A stretch of 64,000 nucleotides of DNA, taken from Spongospora subterranea f. sp. subterranea. Taxonomy: Eukaryota; Endomyxa: Phytomyxea; Phytomyxea; Plasmodiophorida. The notes under the pieces are model-generated. The model saw only the letters and a list, made by a program, of their open reading frames with translations. It did not search any database and had not been told where the DNA came from. The stretch spans positions 240,776 to 304,775 of the forward strand of contig JAUGWO010000045.1 of the NCBI GenBank assembly GCA_049724395.1. The letters run 5' to 3'. This document shows, one piece after another, positions 33,792-43,376 of the stretch. A program made the position numbers and the translations under genes. Each line of letters starts with the position of its first letter. Positions within the stretch are counted from its first letter, which is position 1.

Positions 33792-34951
33792 TTATCTACG
33801 GCCTGGTTGATTGCCCTGTATATTCGCATCTACTAAACAAACGTATCGAATGATCCTGATCAATCTCATACCGGTTACGGTCAGGTAGGACGTGTTCAGA
33901 TATCCTCGAGCCAAATAGATGACCGTCGAGAGCACGATCAAACTGACCAAAAAGACTAACGACAGAACAAATAGCGGAGTGAATGGATTGATGAACATCC
34001 CTCGTGGGTGCGGGCCCTTGATTGGAACGCTTTGGCACGCCTAACCACAAATTCAGGTTAAATCTGGATTCAGACAAGAGTGCTTTGTGATCGATTTTCT
34101 TACTGTTAAACCTGCCAAACCGCAGTGCACAATCGCGATTCCGAAATACGCGCCGATGTTGAAAAAGGGCCTCATGATGGCTCGATGAATCAAGTCGGAG
34201 AGATATAGGTTCGGAACGAGGAAGGTGATCGTACTCCACACGAGGACAGCGACGGCTCTGGAGTTCGACGCAATCTGGCTGCAGTGGTACCAGGCGGCAA
34301 TGCACAGGGCCAGCAGGATCACCCAATGGACCAACCAGCACACGTACAACGACCTGATGATCAACGGGTAGCTGTGGCGTAGCAGGATACGGTTCGGGTG
34401 GCGGCTTTGAAAGATACGAGCACGAGCTTTGAGGTTTGCCGGCTGCATGACGAGACTCTTGATGATTGATGGAACAGAGGCGGGTGATATGATGAACCGG
34501 ATCGATGGATTCGATGAATTCGATGAATGAATCGGACCCGACGCGGAATTTGTTGCGTCGACTACATTGACCGAGTTGCTTTGAGCCCCAGTTCCGATCG
34601 GAAGCCTGCCAATCGGGTGAACGTGAGTACACAGGGGGATACCGTCGATGCAGTTCAAGCTGTCACCTTCGTTGAACAAGACACTAGATGTACTTGTACG
34701 ATATCGATGGGATTACTTTCCACTTATCTCAAGTTCAGATAATCACCAAAATATTCACAGCGTTGAGACTCCGCCTTTTCAATATTGGAACCAAACAGCA
34801 CTCCTCTAATGTCGTAGACACTAACATATCCGGGGAAGCTGACAAAAACACAGATTCGTCGAGTTTTTCCGTGATTTGCATTCATACTGTTTCGCTGATC
34901 GTCGAGAACGCCGGCGAACAATTGCCGGTGAAATCCCGAGAACTGCTTCAT
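33792..34951 (-). CDS. Multi-pass membrane protein, unrecognised
   Basis: Three inferred exons. The first starts at ATG 34951 (MKQFSGFHRQLFAGVLDDQR) and has SFPGYVSVYDIRGVLFGSN. An intron of about 56 nt (GTGGAA...CGAAG) leads to a Ser/Asn-rich stretch, a basic segment (LKARARIFQSRHPN), then hydrophobic helices VCWLVHWVILLALCIAAWYH, AVAVLVWSTITFLVPNLYL and AYFGIAIVHCGLAGL. A 62-nt intron (GTAAGA...GGTTAG) joins a last exon with PLFVLSLVFLVSLIVLSTVI and a further hydrophobic stretch, stopping at 33792. About four to five membrane helices; no transporter or enzyme motif is recognised. Confidence 0.55.
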
Positions 34952-35497
34952 TACGTACAAGCCTTTAAAGTCTTTTTTCAAAAGCTTAAGTCTATATATA
35001 TATGTTTGGAAGGCATCATGACATCCCTTTCGAATCTATATGACACTGTTCCCTATCTGGAAGGGATATGATCTAGAGTGCTGGCCGGAGATCCAGCAGC
35101 TAAATCGGTTCGATAGAGCTGCGAACGCAATCCCGTTCGGTTGGGGACCACTTTGGCGCGGTCAAGGTCGATCACTGAAACTGATATATAAACTGTCGCC
35201 ATTTCATCGATACATTTACAGAATAGAAAAAACCGGTAAAGTCTACTGTAATTGAATTTTGGCAAGCAGTGTCGGGACGAGCGTTCGAAGTCACCATCAG
35301 CCGTTCGTTTGGGTTCGGTACGTGTTTGGTACGGCTGAGTGTTGGGGCACGTTCTGAGCTGCATTGTTCCGTCGGGATAAATCCACGGAGTCCGTGACGG
35401 GCTATGAATGTCTGACTGACTCTGGGGGTCGGTCCTGCTCTAAACCGGTTGGGGTTCGGTTGCGGGCGGCGAAATCTCCTGCATCGATCGCGCGATA

Positions 35498-36706
35498 ATG
35501 CAGCAGGGTGGTGATCATGATCATGCCGACGATCAATATAGGGAGTCAGAGGCGATGGATACCCCATCGATGAGAGCCGGGGAATCCTGCGAGCTGGTTG
35601 AGATCGCCGATCAAGGAACGGGCCAAGACGATACCGACAACACCGACCTGCAGATATTCGAGGACGATTCGGTTCAAGGTTTTTTCAGGCACTCTGAGCC
35701 CGTCTACAGTATCGCTTGCAGCCCATCAGATCCCAATATTGTGTTAACCGGCGGTGGCGATAATCTCGCCTTCCAATGGTCGATCACGACCGGAGAGCCC
35801 TACGGGAAACCGCTCCTGGCCCATTCCGATTCTGTCATCGCCGTCGGCTATTCCCACGACGGATCGATGCTGGCGACGGGGAGTATGGACGGAACCTGCC
35901 ATGTGTATAGTGGCGATGGCGGTTTACTGCATTCGTTGGATGGCCCATCATCGGAGGTCGAGTGGCTAACCTGGCACCCTATTGGAAATGTGATGGCGTT
36001 CGGGTCGGGCGATGGAACATGTTGGGTATGGCATCTCACACCCACATCCAAAGCGCTCATCCAGGTCCTGTCGCAAGATGGCCAACAGAATTGCGCCACA
36101 TTCACCGGTAACGGAGGGAAAACCCTATGCACTGGCAGTGTTGATGGCACGTTCCGGGTTTGGTCGTGTAAAACCGGCCAGACGATGGTGGTCGTCAAGC
36201 CAGGGCACCTGTACCATACGGATGCGATCTGTTCGATGCACGCGCACCCCAACAAGCCGATCGTGCTGACCGGATCCCAGGACCAGACCGCCAAATGGGT
36301 TCACACCGAACACGGGAAGGTGCTCGGGTCGATATCGGATAATCATTCGGCGGTGGAGGCGGTGGCCTTCGCCAAAGGCGAACTGGGCCAGGACTGGGCC
36401 GCAACGGGCGGGATGGACGGCTCGATCTGCATCATCGATATCAGCCGCGGCTCGGTCCGGGCGAAATTCAATCACGACGACGGCGTGGTGAAGCTGGTCT
36501 GGCTGCGAATCCGGCCCTATCTATTGTGTTCCTGCTCCCTGGACGGGACCGTTCGCCTGTGGGACACGCGATCGTGCTCGCTGGTCCAGACATTCCGGGG
36601 CCATACTGGCCCGGTCTACGACATCGCCATCTCGTCCGACGAGCGATTCGTAATCTCGTGCGCCGACGATCATGTCGCGCTAGTGTTCGAGATATCCCAA
36701 TCGTGA
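35498..36706 (+). CDS. AAMP: AAMP / Sqt1-like WD40 protein (ribosomal protein chaperone)
   Basis: Intronless, 402 residues. The acidic N-terminus (DDTDNTDLQIFEDDS) is followed by seven to eight WD40 blades: FRHSEPVYSIACSPSDPNIV, LTGGGDNLAFQWSITTGEPY, HSDSVIAVGYSHDGSMLATG, SSEVEWLTWHPIGNVMAFGS, DGTCWVWHL, GTFRVWSCKTGQTMVVVKPG, LTGSQDQTAKWVHTEHGKVL, DGVVKLVWLRIRPYLLCSCS, LDGTVRLWDTRSCSLVQTFR. The EWxxWHP blade and the acidic leader match AAMP and yeast Sqt1, which escort uL16 (Rpl10) to pre-60S ribosomes. It is one of the few single-exon genes in the window, with a slightly higher GC. Confidence 0.85.
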   Translation: MQQGGDHDHADDQYRESEAMDTPSMRAGESCELVEIADQGTGQDDTDNTDLQIFEDDSVQGFFRHSEPVYSIACSPSDPNIVLTGGGDNLAFQWSITTGEPYGKPLLAHSDSVIAVGYSHDGSMLATGSMDGTCHVYSGDGGLLHSLDGPSSEVEWLTWHPIGNVMAFGSGDGTCWVWHLTPTSKALIQVLSQDGQQNCATFTGNGGKTLCTGSVDGTFRVWSCKTGQTMVVVKPGHLYHTDAICSMHAHPNKPIVLTGSQDQTAKWVHTEHGKVLGSISDNHSAVEAVAFAKGELGQDWAATGGMDGSICIIDISRGSVRAKFNHDDGVVKLVWLRIRPYLLCSCSLDGTVRLWDTRSCSLVQTFRGHTGPVYDIAISSDERFVISCADDHVALVFEISQS

Positions 36707-36748
36707 CCGCTCGTCTCCCCATTCGCAAATATAAACAGTTCTCTATTA

Positions 36749-37516
36749 TTATTGGGTCGATTTCCGGGTGATCGGCCGTATCGAGAAGGTGTAGCGCCAT
36801 CCGATGTCCTTGATGGAGCCGTGCATGCGGCCGAGGTCGGCGACCTCTTTGCAGATCCGCCCGTGCAGCGCCTGCAGCGACTCCGGCTCCACCGAGCGAT
36901 TCACCTTGTTCTGGAACTTCCTCCCCGATTTGAGGATGATCAGGATGCGGATCGGGTGCCCTTGGCCCAGGAACCGCTTCATCATCCCGATTTTGTGCTC
37001 GAAGTCGTGAGGCTAATGGGACAGTAATACACACAATCAATAATCGGGCACTATAATCTGCCAAGCCAAACCTCGGTTCGACTGGTCATCTTGATCTCCT
37101 TCTCCTTGTACTCCTTATCTTTGACAGGTTTAGCGATCGTCCCGACAGGGATTCCGGCGGCCCTAGCGACCGTGACGTTCGGGACCGCCTGTGTGATTTT
37201 ATAGACCGGAGGGACAGCTGTACGATTAACCATGGTTAGAGTTAATCCGGCGACTTTGGCACAATTCCTGGCGAATTCCATGGTCTAGATCAGATAAATA
37301 GCTGTCAAAGGTGGGGGTTGAGGTTCATCGTGTTTTGATACAGCATAATACCTGATTGCCGCGATTAACACCATGTTGATCAATCAAAAGAACGGATTTG
37401 ACAATGGAGCTGGCTCCATCGGCAGGCGATGTCAACCACCTTCTGATTATCACTGGCCGAGAATCATTGTTGACGATGGCTGCTATGCGGCATGATGATA
37501 ATCTCGCCAGGATCAT
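36749..37516 (-). CDS. Mitochondrial translation initiation factor 3
   Basis: IF3 homologue. ATG 37516 opens an Arg/Ser-rich presequence (MILARLSSCRIAAIVNNDSR) fitting mitochondrial import. The IF3 N-domain reads VLLIDQHGVNRGNQ; a 66-nt intron (GTATTA...TCTAG) joins TMEFARNCAKVAGLTLTMV and PPVYKI. The linker and C-domain follow: EKEIKMTSRTE, a 59-nt intron, PHDFEHKIGMMKRFLGQGHP and IRILIILKSGR (family: KT-x-HDxxxKI-xxxxxFLxxGxKVxVxxxFxGR). Stop at 36749. Length is normal. It converges with AAMP, with 42 bases between the stops. Confidence 0.82.
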
Positions 37517-37628
37517 CACGACCTTCTTGGCCAACTCCGTGACTGTCCGGGCTCCTGTCGATAGCGCCAAGGGCCAACCCCTTGCGTCCAGCGAGCTTTC
37601 CTTTTTTAAAAATTGTCGACCTTTCGTC

Positions 37629-38146
37629 ATGACAAACTGTATTCCCGACCCATCTCCAATACGCTATGCGCTTTGCGGAAAACCGATGGAACAGCGTCCT
37701 CAACGTTTTCAGCAAATCCACGAGAACGTTTATAACTGGAGCCGGACAAAAGATTCAGTGCTGAGAATCATCTGTGATACAGAATTCGAAATCGATGTAA
37801 AAGGCATTAGTGGGGAGAAAAACACATAAGTCAATGAATGTTCAATCGACAGACCTACCAACACCGTGTGCGGTTATTGCTTATATTGCTGTCTTGCCAG
37901 GAACTGCATGCGATGGCGAGAATGCAGTCGGCAGTTATCAGTACAGTATACTGGCGCCTCAAATTCGAACTTATCACACCTCCTCGCTTTCAAACACTCC
38001 GATTCGCATCGGCCCTCGTACTATTGCGTCCGACAACTAAACTAGGGGCGATACGAGCCCCGATAACGGTAGCACCACGATTACGACGGAAAACAAACGC
38101 ACACAACACAACACGACCGATGTATGATTTGGGAATAAGAACATAA
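37629..38146 (+). CDS. Possible two-exon hypothetical protein
   Basis: ATG 37629 (MTNCIPDPSPIRYALCGK) gives a block with QRFQQIHENVYNWSRTKDSV. An intron with good ends (37797-37852, GTAAAA...TCGACAG) leads in phase to a basic exon (TYQHRVRLLLILLSCQELHA ... RLRRKTNAHNTTRPM). No family is recognised and the alternative acceptor frame is equally open, so the gene is tentative. It diverges from the mtIF3 gene with 112 bases between starts. Confidence 0.3.
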
Positions 38147-38150
38147 GAAA

Positions 38151-38460
38151 TGGATCGAGCGAACCGTGTTCTGGACGATAACGATTGCACAAGTCCCATT
38201 TGACGACCTTTCCGCTGTTGCTCGACGAGATGAGAGCAGTTTCGTGTGGTTCAACGGCCGATCCCTGGACGATGCCCGTCGTGATAGATTGGAACTTGCT
38301 TTACTCAACGAAACGGATAGATGCATGTAGGTGACAACAATGGAACCCTGCCCTGTCTGCAACGAGCCGATAAGCGGATCCGGTTCTCAATGGTATGAAC
38401 ATTGTTCTTCGATAGCATTCTCATCACTGAGTGTTTGCATGAGCCAGGTGTCCAGATTGT
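38151..38460 (+). CDS. Possible zinc-finger-containing fragment
   Basis: Two protein-like blocks on the plus strand: an acidic/arginine-rich segment (VPFDDLSAVARRDESSFVWF, SLDDARRDRLELALLNETDR) ending near 38327, then after a stop and probable short intron EPCPVCNEPISGSGSQWYEH with a following Cys. C-x2-C followed by H-C resembles a UBZ- or C2HC-type finger. The downstream part runs into the transposon-like inverted repeat, so the gene may have been interrupted. Start and splice sites are not resolved. Confidence 0.25.
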
Positions 38461-38874
38461 AATCGGAGCGTTCATCGCCTTTGCGGGACTCCCTATGGCA
38501 AGGATGAAGAAGGGTATGGTGAGCGGGTATGGTCTTCAGGCATTGGGCCATTGTCAGATTGCCAGAGTTAGCAGCAATAACTTTAGACTCTTTGATGGCA
38601 GTGATGGCTCAGTCGATCCAGCTTAAATTCTCTTCGTGCTATCTCAGCCACTTTTGCTTGCGACATTTTAAGATTGGCTTGATGAATTTCCAAAACACGA
38701 GCCCGTTTAGAGGGTGACAGTTTCCCTTTATGCGACACCTTAGACGCGCGTACAGGAATAACACAAGCGAAAGCTTGCTGACACTTTTCTGATTTTGAGC
38801 ACCAAACCCGCTGATCATATCCTTCTTCATCCTTGCCATAGGGAGTCCCGCAAAAGCGATGAACGCCCCGATTG
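38461..38874. mobile_element. Inverted repeat of about 73 bp enclosing a transposase fragment
   Basis: The arm 38461-38533 is about 90 percent identical to the reverse complement of 38801-38874 (shared core CGGGACTCCCTATGGCAAGG). Between them the minus strand encodes a CENP-B/pogo-type helix-turn-helix. The two arms encode related peptides (for example CGTPYGKDEEGY), so this looks like two partial copies of one transposon placed head to head, not a clean terminal inverted repeat. Confidence 0.55.
38530..38770 (-). pseudogene. CENP-B/pogo-type transposase DNA-binding domain, truncated and frameshifted
   Basis: Minus-strand translation gives KGKLSPSKRARVLEIHQANL, KMSQAKVAEIARREFKLD and, one frame later, ITAIKESKVIAANSGN. 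This follows the HTH pattern of CENP-B, jerky and Tigger transposases (LTxxQKxxIxxxxxxNPxxSQxxIAxWFxxKFxL ... STIxxILK). A frameshift lies just after KLD, and no DDE catalytic core is seen nearby. It is a decayed remnant inside the inverted repeat. Confidence 0.45.
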
Positions 38875-39307
38875 ATATCGAACGGGTTTCTCGTTGCTGA
38901 ACGTCCGGCAGCTTAGATGGTTTCCGAGCATTCGAGTCGTAGCAAATTCAGCATACACCATGGTCTCAAAACGAAGGGTTCTTGAGCAATGGTTTCTCGT
39001 TCGGTAAAGTAATTTACAGCTCGAAATGGCACTCTTCAGAGCTCCAGGAACTGCAGTGGAAGCATACCAAACTGCCATCTTGTCAAGCAACAGCGACGAT
39101 GACATTGCAGGTCATGGGAACCGAGCAAATATTGACCATATCGGAAGAGAGATTATCACGTCAATCTCTCTCCTATTTCTCAACGGAAGTTGACCGTGAT
39201 TGTCCGGATTATGTGATGGTTCTTTGGACACCTTATCTGGATCATGTGAATTCCTCTGGACATCTTGACTGGATCGTGAATTGCTGTCCGGACATGGCGG
39301 AAATACA

Positions 39308-39487
39308 GGCCCCATACAGTCGGGCAATCAACTGGCCCACAGTCGAGCAATGTACACTAACTCAGTTGCGCAGCCGGGTATTGTACACTATTGCAGTCGC
39401 GCAACGTGCGGCCCCATACCGTCGAGTGTTTGTACACTAACTCAGTCGCGCAACAATGGGCCCCATACAGTTAGGCAACGCCGCGCA
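39308..39487. repeat. Imperfect interspersed repeats GGCCCCATAC / TGTACACTAACTCAG
   Basis: GGCCCCATAC[A/C]GT occurs at about 39308, 39410 and 39459, alternating with TGTACACTA(ACTCAG) at about 39351, 39382 and 39431 and with CAGTCGCGCAAC. The array ends 36 bases before the BRAP2 start and forms its proximal upstream region. It is probably regulatory or a decayed minisatellite. Confidence 0.6.
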
Positions 39488-39522
39488 CTTTGTAATCGGA
39501 TCATAATTGTGAGTGTCAAGCA

Positions 39523-41013
39523 ATGGAGGACGATCATATCTCGTTCAGGTTTGGTCATGGAGATCTTGAAGTGATCCATGCCCGAGTCCAGATTGGGAGC
39601 TCCGGCCAGCAGACCATTATGGCCCTGGTATCCTCAATTCCCAAGCATGTGCCTCTTTCAGAATTCTGCACCATAATCGAGACCGTTGATGATAAAATCC
39701 GTCATATGCAAGTTGTCGATCACGACATTCCACCCAGCGATTTTTATTACGCCATCCTGGTGTCTTTCGTGTCAGAAAACGATTATCAAACCTTCTATGA
39801 ATCATTGAATGACTTGCCATTCAATGATCTGGAGGACGATTGCTGCAAAAGAATTTCGCCAATCGCGAACTGCGCCTTTTTTCCAGATCCTTCTTCGTCA
39901 TCAGAATGCTGCGACTCTTCCCCGGAATGCTGCCCTGTCTGTCTCGAACCACTTACAACGGTGGGGACAATCGGCGTCTTGTGTCGTCATCGATTTCATC
40001 TGCAATGTTTACGAAAATGGAAGAGTAACAGTAACGCGTGTCCTGTTTGTCGCCATCATATGCACCCACAAATAGTAGGGATAATCCGACGAGGTTTTTG
40101 ATTACGAAATTTCATCAGATTATTCAGGACCAATCGCATTGTGAAAGATGCGAATCTGTAGCGACGGCTGATGATTTATGGATTTGTCTGATCTGTGGAC
40201 ATGTTGGGTGCGGTAGAAGAGTTAACGGACACGCAGCGCAACAGTAATTGCTCCTCCCATTCATAAAACTGTGTTTGCTCATGTAGATGTTACAGCTTTC
40301 AAGAAACATTTCACACATACGCGCTTGATGTCTGTACGCGTTCGGTATGGGATTATGCAGCTGAGAATTTTGTGCATCGTCTAATTCTTGGCGATGGTAA
40401 ACTTGTGGAAGTTGAAGGACAAGATGAGGAATCTTTGGCTTATTCATCAAGGAAATCTGATTTAAAGCTTGAGAATGTCCTAGATGAATATAACTATCTG
40501 TTGTCGTCTCAACTCCAAGAACAATGCTGCATTTTTAAGCAACAACAAAAGAATATGGAGCGCAATTTCCAGGCGGCATGTCAACGGATTGATTCTGACC
40601 TAGTTTCTCTCTTGTCATATCAGTCAGCCGTGCAAGAATCCATCATACAGCTTCAGGGTGTTTTGGAAGGCAATGTTGAACAGATCAAGAACCAGCAACG
40701 GATGGAAGCTGAAAAAACGGTTCAATTGCAAGATTTGCGAAAGTTGAATGAAAAGCTGCTTGCTGATCAAGATTCTGTCAGAAATTTGCTACAATCCGAT
40801 CAAAGCTCTTATAACGACGTCATTCGACGGCGGGGCGAAGAAATTCGTTCGTTGACTGAACAGTTGAACGATATGAGATTTTACGTGAAGACACAACATT
40901 CCATAGAAAACAATCCTTTAAAAGACGAGATCACTACTGGGACTATTACATCTGCTGATCGCCCACCGCCAGTGGAAGCTCCCAGAAAGAGCAATCGCAG
41001 AACACGACGTTAA
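39523..41013 (+). CDS. BRAP: BRAP2 / BRCA1-associated protein-like E3 ligase (RING + UBP zinc finger + coiled coil)
   Basis: Three exons. The N-terminal BRAP2-type RRM-like domain ([40 protein letters not shown]) leads to a RING finger: [46 protein letters not shown] 48-nt intron joins the UBP zinc finger: [56 protein letters not shown] long C-terminal coiled coil (about 190 residues) follows, ending in a basic tail (KSNRRTRR). The whole order is diagnostic of BRAP2/IMP, a Ras-responsive E3 that retains cargo in the cytoplasm. Stop at 41013. Confidence 0.9.
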
Positions 41014-41174
41014 AGCAGTGACATCATCTATTTATTTTTGTACTGTTCTTGGACAACCGGATATCTAGGGAAAGTCTGATCCAGTAGCTGCAGAAAACGG
41101 TACTCAGAATATCGGAACATTGCCCATTGATCACGGTATTTACGAGTATATCAATAATTCTTTGTTTATAATTT

Positions 41175-43376
41175 TCAATGAAATGCTGCTGAGTCCGCTA
41201 TTGGAATTTTGACTGAGCTTTTTTCAATTGTAGGCAATGACTTAATCACGTCCGTTTCTCCGCCAGATGTTATTGCGACTGTCGAATTAATCACATGCAC
41301 TTTTTTTTCTTCAAATGACCCCCTATCATTGCTTCCTTGGTGGCCATTATTACCGTCAGAACCAGCGGTTTCGTGGTTGACCGCATTGACATTGTTCACG
41401 TTGTGGATCGCAATATTGTTATTGTTCGAATTATTGGTCTCGATCATGTTGTTATTGACATTGTTGATGCCAATGTGGTTGTTGTTGATATTGCTAATGT
41501 CAATGTTATTCTGCGATGTTTGGCCTCTGCCAGCGACGTTATTGCTATCGATATTGTTGGTCACGATATTGTTACTATTAAGATTGGTAGCAATGACGTT
41601 GTTGGTAGCGATGTTGTTGCCGTTTGAGTTGCTGATAAGACTGCTGTTGTTCAAGTTGTTGATAGCGATGGTATTGCTGTTTAGAGTGTCACTGGCAATG
41701 TTGTTGCTGTTCACGTTGTTGTTTGCGATACTATTGCTGTTCACGTTGTTGGTTGCAATGTTGTTGCTGTTCACGCTGTTGGTTGCGATACTATTGCTGT
41801 TCACGTCGTTGGCTGCAATGTTGTTGCTGTTCACGTTGTTGGTTGCGATACTATTGCTGTTCACGTTGTTGGCTGCAATGTTGTTGCTGTTCACGTTGTT
41901 GGTTGCGATACTATTGCTGTTCACGTTGTTGGCTGCAATGTTGTTGCTGTTCACGTTGTTGGTTGCGATACTATTGCTGTTCACGTTGTTGGCTGCAATG
42001 TTGTTGCTGTTCACGTTGTTGGTTGCGATACTATTGCTGTTCACGTTGTTGGCTGCAATGTTGTTGCTGTTCACGTTGTTGGTTGCGATACTATTGCTGT
42101 TCACGTTGTTGGTTGCGACACTATTGCTGTTCACGGTATTGGTTGCAATGTTGTTGCTGTTCACATTGTTGGTTGCGATCTTATTGCTGTTCGCGTCGTT
42201 GGTTTCAATGTTGTTGGTAGCAATGTTGTTGTTGACGTTGTTGGTTGCAATGCTGTTGCTGTTCACGAAGTTGCTATCAATGTTGGCGTTGTAGGTAGCA
42301 ATGTTACCGCTGTTCACGTTGTTGGTAGCAATGTTGTTAATGTCGATGTTATTAGCGACAGCGTTATTGTTCATATTGGCACTATTGATACCCGTTGCCG
42401 TCCGCGTCATTATATCAGCGTTTGGAGTGGCGCGAACTAAATACGCGGAATTGGTGGAATCCACCTGGATCGGCGCTGGCGTTTGCGGCATAGGAATGCG
42501 GATAAAAGTCTCGACGTCAACAGGAATAGCTCGAGGTCTACGAACAATAGGCTGTTTTGTTGGACGCAGCCTTGGAGAATACGCTTTAACCTCAGTCCGA
42601 CGGACACCACGATTGACAGCATTAGCTGCTGCGAACGAGTATGAGGCCCCGGATGCAATATTATTGGAGGCATACGTCGGTGGTTGAGCGCGTCGAGCGA
42701 ATCCAGGCGCTGATATTGATATACCGCGAAGAGGAACAACCTTGACTGGCTCGCATTGTGTAGTTGGTGGTGACACAATTCTCTCGAGGGGGGCCGGGGC
42801 ATCGGTGCATTCCACCTTGGTGAGAATTGGGGTGTCGGTACATTCCTCCTTAGTGACAATGGGGGCATCAGCACAATCCTGTTTAGTCGGAATCGTGGCG
42901 TGAAGATGAAGGCGAGATGGCGCCAGTGGACGAGGCGGTTGGTTAGGGCATTCAGGGGTTATCGTCTGAACCGGATGTATTATAGGCTTTGGACCAAGAG
43001 CGGCGTATTGTGCTATTGAGATATGGTCGGTGACAAGGCGGTTCACCGGGGAAGGAGTCTTGCCCGATTCAGATTCGCAAGAGAATCCGACCAGGGATGA
43101 ACCAGTGTCGCCTTTGATTCCCTCGGGACCGTATCGCCATGTAACAGGGAGTGGTCTCGGGGAGGCCGATGGCGCTACGACAATACCTGCAATACGATAT
43201 GTTTGTGGAGTTTCGGGAGCCAAGCCAGGCTCGTCACTGCAATCGTCGCGATGAATAATGGTCAATGGCGGACCCTTAACAGGAATAAGGGGCGCCGCGT
43301 TATCTGGGCAGTCTTGGCACATTCCCAAAGACACGAAGAGCGCCACACATAATGTTAGGATAAATGAGATACCCAT
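41175..43376 (-). CDS. Secreted Asn-rich pentapeptide-repeat protein
   Basis: Intronless, 733 residues. A signal peptide (MGISFILTLCVALFVSLGMC) is followed by a Pro/Cys-containing region with triplicate KxxCxDAPI units (TKQDCADAPIVTKEECTD). From about residue 330 to 655 the chain is almost only N, S, T, A, I and V in a strict five-residue period (NNVNS NNIAT NNVNS NSIAT). The hydrophobic residue sits at the centre and Asn just before it, the rule of pentapeptide-repeat right-handed beta-helices (A[N/D]Lxx). The C-terminus is polar with a conserved-looking VNSTVAITSGGETDVIKSLP. No membrane anchor. Wall, adhesive or ice-binding roles are possible; none is shown. The antisense strand is also open over the repeat, an artefact of its composition. 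Confidence 0.75.
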   Translation of the reverse strand: MGISFILTLCVALFVSLGMCQDCPDNAAPLIPVKGPPLTIIHRDDCSDEPGLAPETPQTYRIAGIVVAPSASPRPLPVTWRYGPEGIKGDTGSSLVGFSCESESGKTPSPVNRLVTDHISIAQYAALGPKPIIHPVQTITPECPNQPPRPLAPSRLHLHATIPTKQDCADAPIVTKEECTDTPILTKVECTDAPAPLERIVSPPTTQCEPVKVVPLRGISISAPGFARRAQPPTYASNNIASGASYSFAAANAVNRGVRRTEVKAYSPRLRPTKQPIVRRPRAIPVDVETFIRIPMPQTPAPIQVDSTNSAYLVRATPNADIMTRTATGINSANMNNNAVANNIDINNIATNNVNSGNIATYNANIDSNFVNSNSIATNNVNNNIATNNIETNDANSNKIATNNVNSNNIATNTVNSNSVATNNVNSNSIATNNVNSNNIAANNVNSNSIATNNVNSNNIAANNVNSNSIATNNVNSNNIAANNVNSNSIATNNVNSNNIAANNVNSNSIATNNVNSNNIAANDVNSNSIATNSVNSNNIATNNVNSNSIANNNVNSNNIASDTLNSNTIAINNLNNSSLISNSNGNNIATNNVIATNLNSNNIVTNNIDSNNVAGRGQTSQNNIDISNINNNHIGINNVNNNMIETNNSNNNNIAIHNVNNVNAVNHETAGSDGNNGHQGSNDRGSFEEKKVHVINSTVAITSGGETDVIKSLPTIEKSSVKIPIADSAAFH
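41761..42120. repeat. 60-bp tandem repeat encoding four pentapeptides per unit
   Basis: Six 60-bp units. Those starting at 41821, 41881, 41941 and 42001 are identical; the first (41761) and last (42061) differ by a few bases. Each unit encodes 20 residues on the minus strand (four pentapeptides). More diverged 30-bp half-units extend the array to about 41640-42330. Confidence 0.95.

Noticed and set aside
33796-34632. 278-residue minus-strand frame overlapping the membrane protein
   Set aside because: It is a shifted frame of the gene at 33792-34951, which has hydrophobic helices and good splice sites.
35848-36475. Antisense frames across the AAMP gene
   Set aside because: They shadow a single-exon WD40 gene with clear blades.
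37398-37628. Upstream part of a plus-strand frame overlapping the mtIF3 first exon
   Set aside because: It is antisense to the well-supported IF3 N-domain coding sequence; only the part from 37629 is kept as tentative.
41209-42294. Long plus-strand Leu-rich and Cys-rich frames over the 60-bp repeat
   Set aside because: They are the antisense and shifted readings of the Asn pentapeptide array; low complexity forces open frames on both strands.
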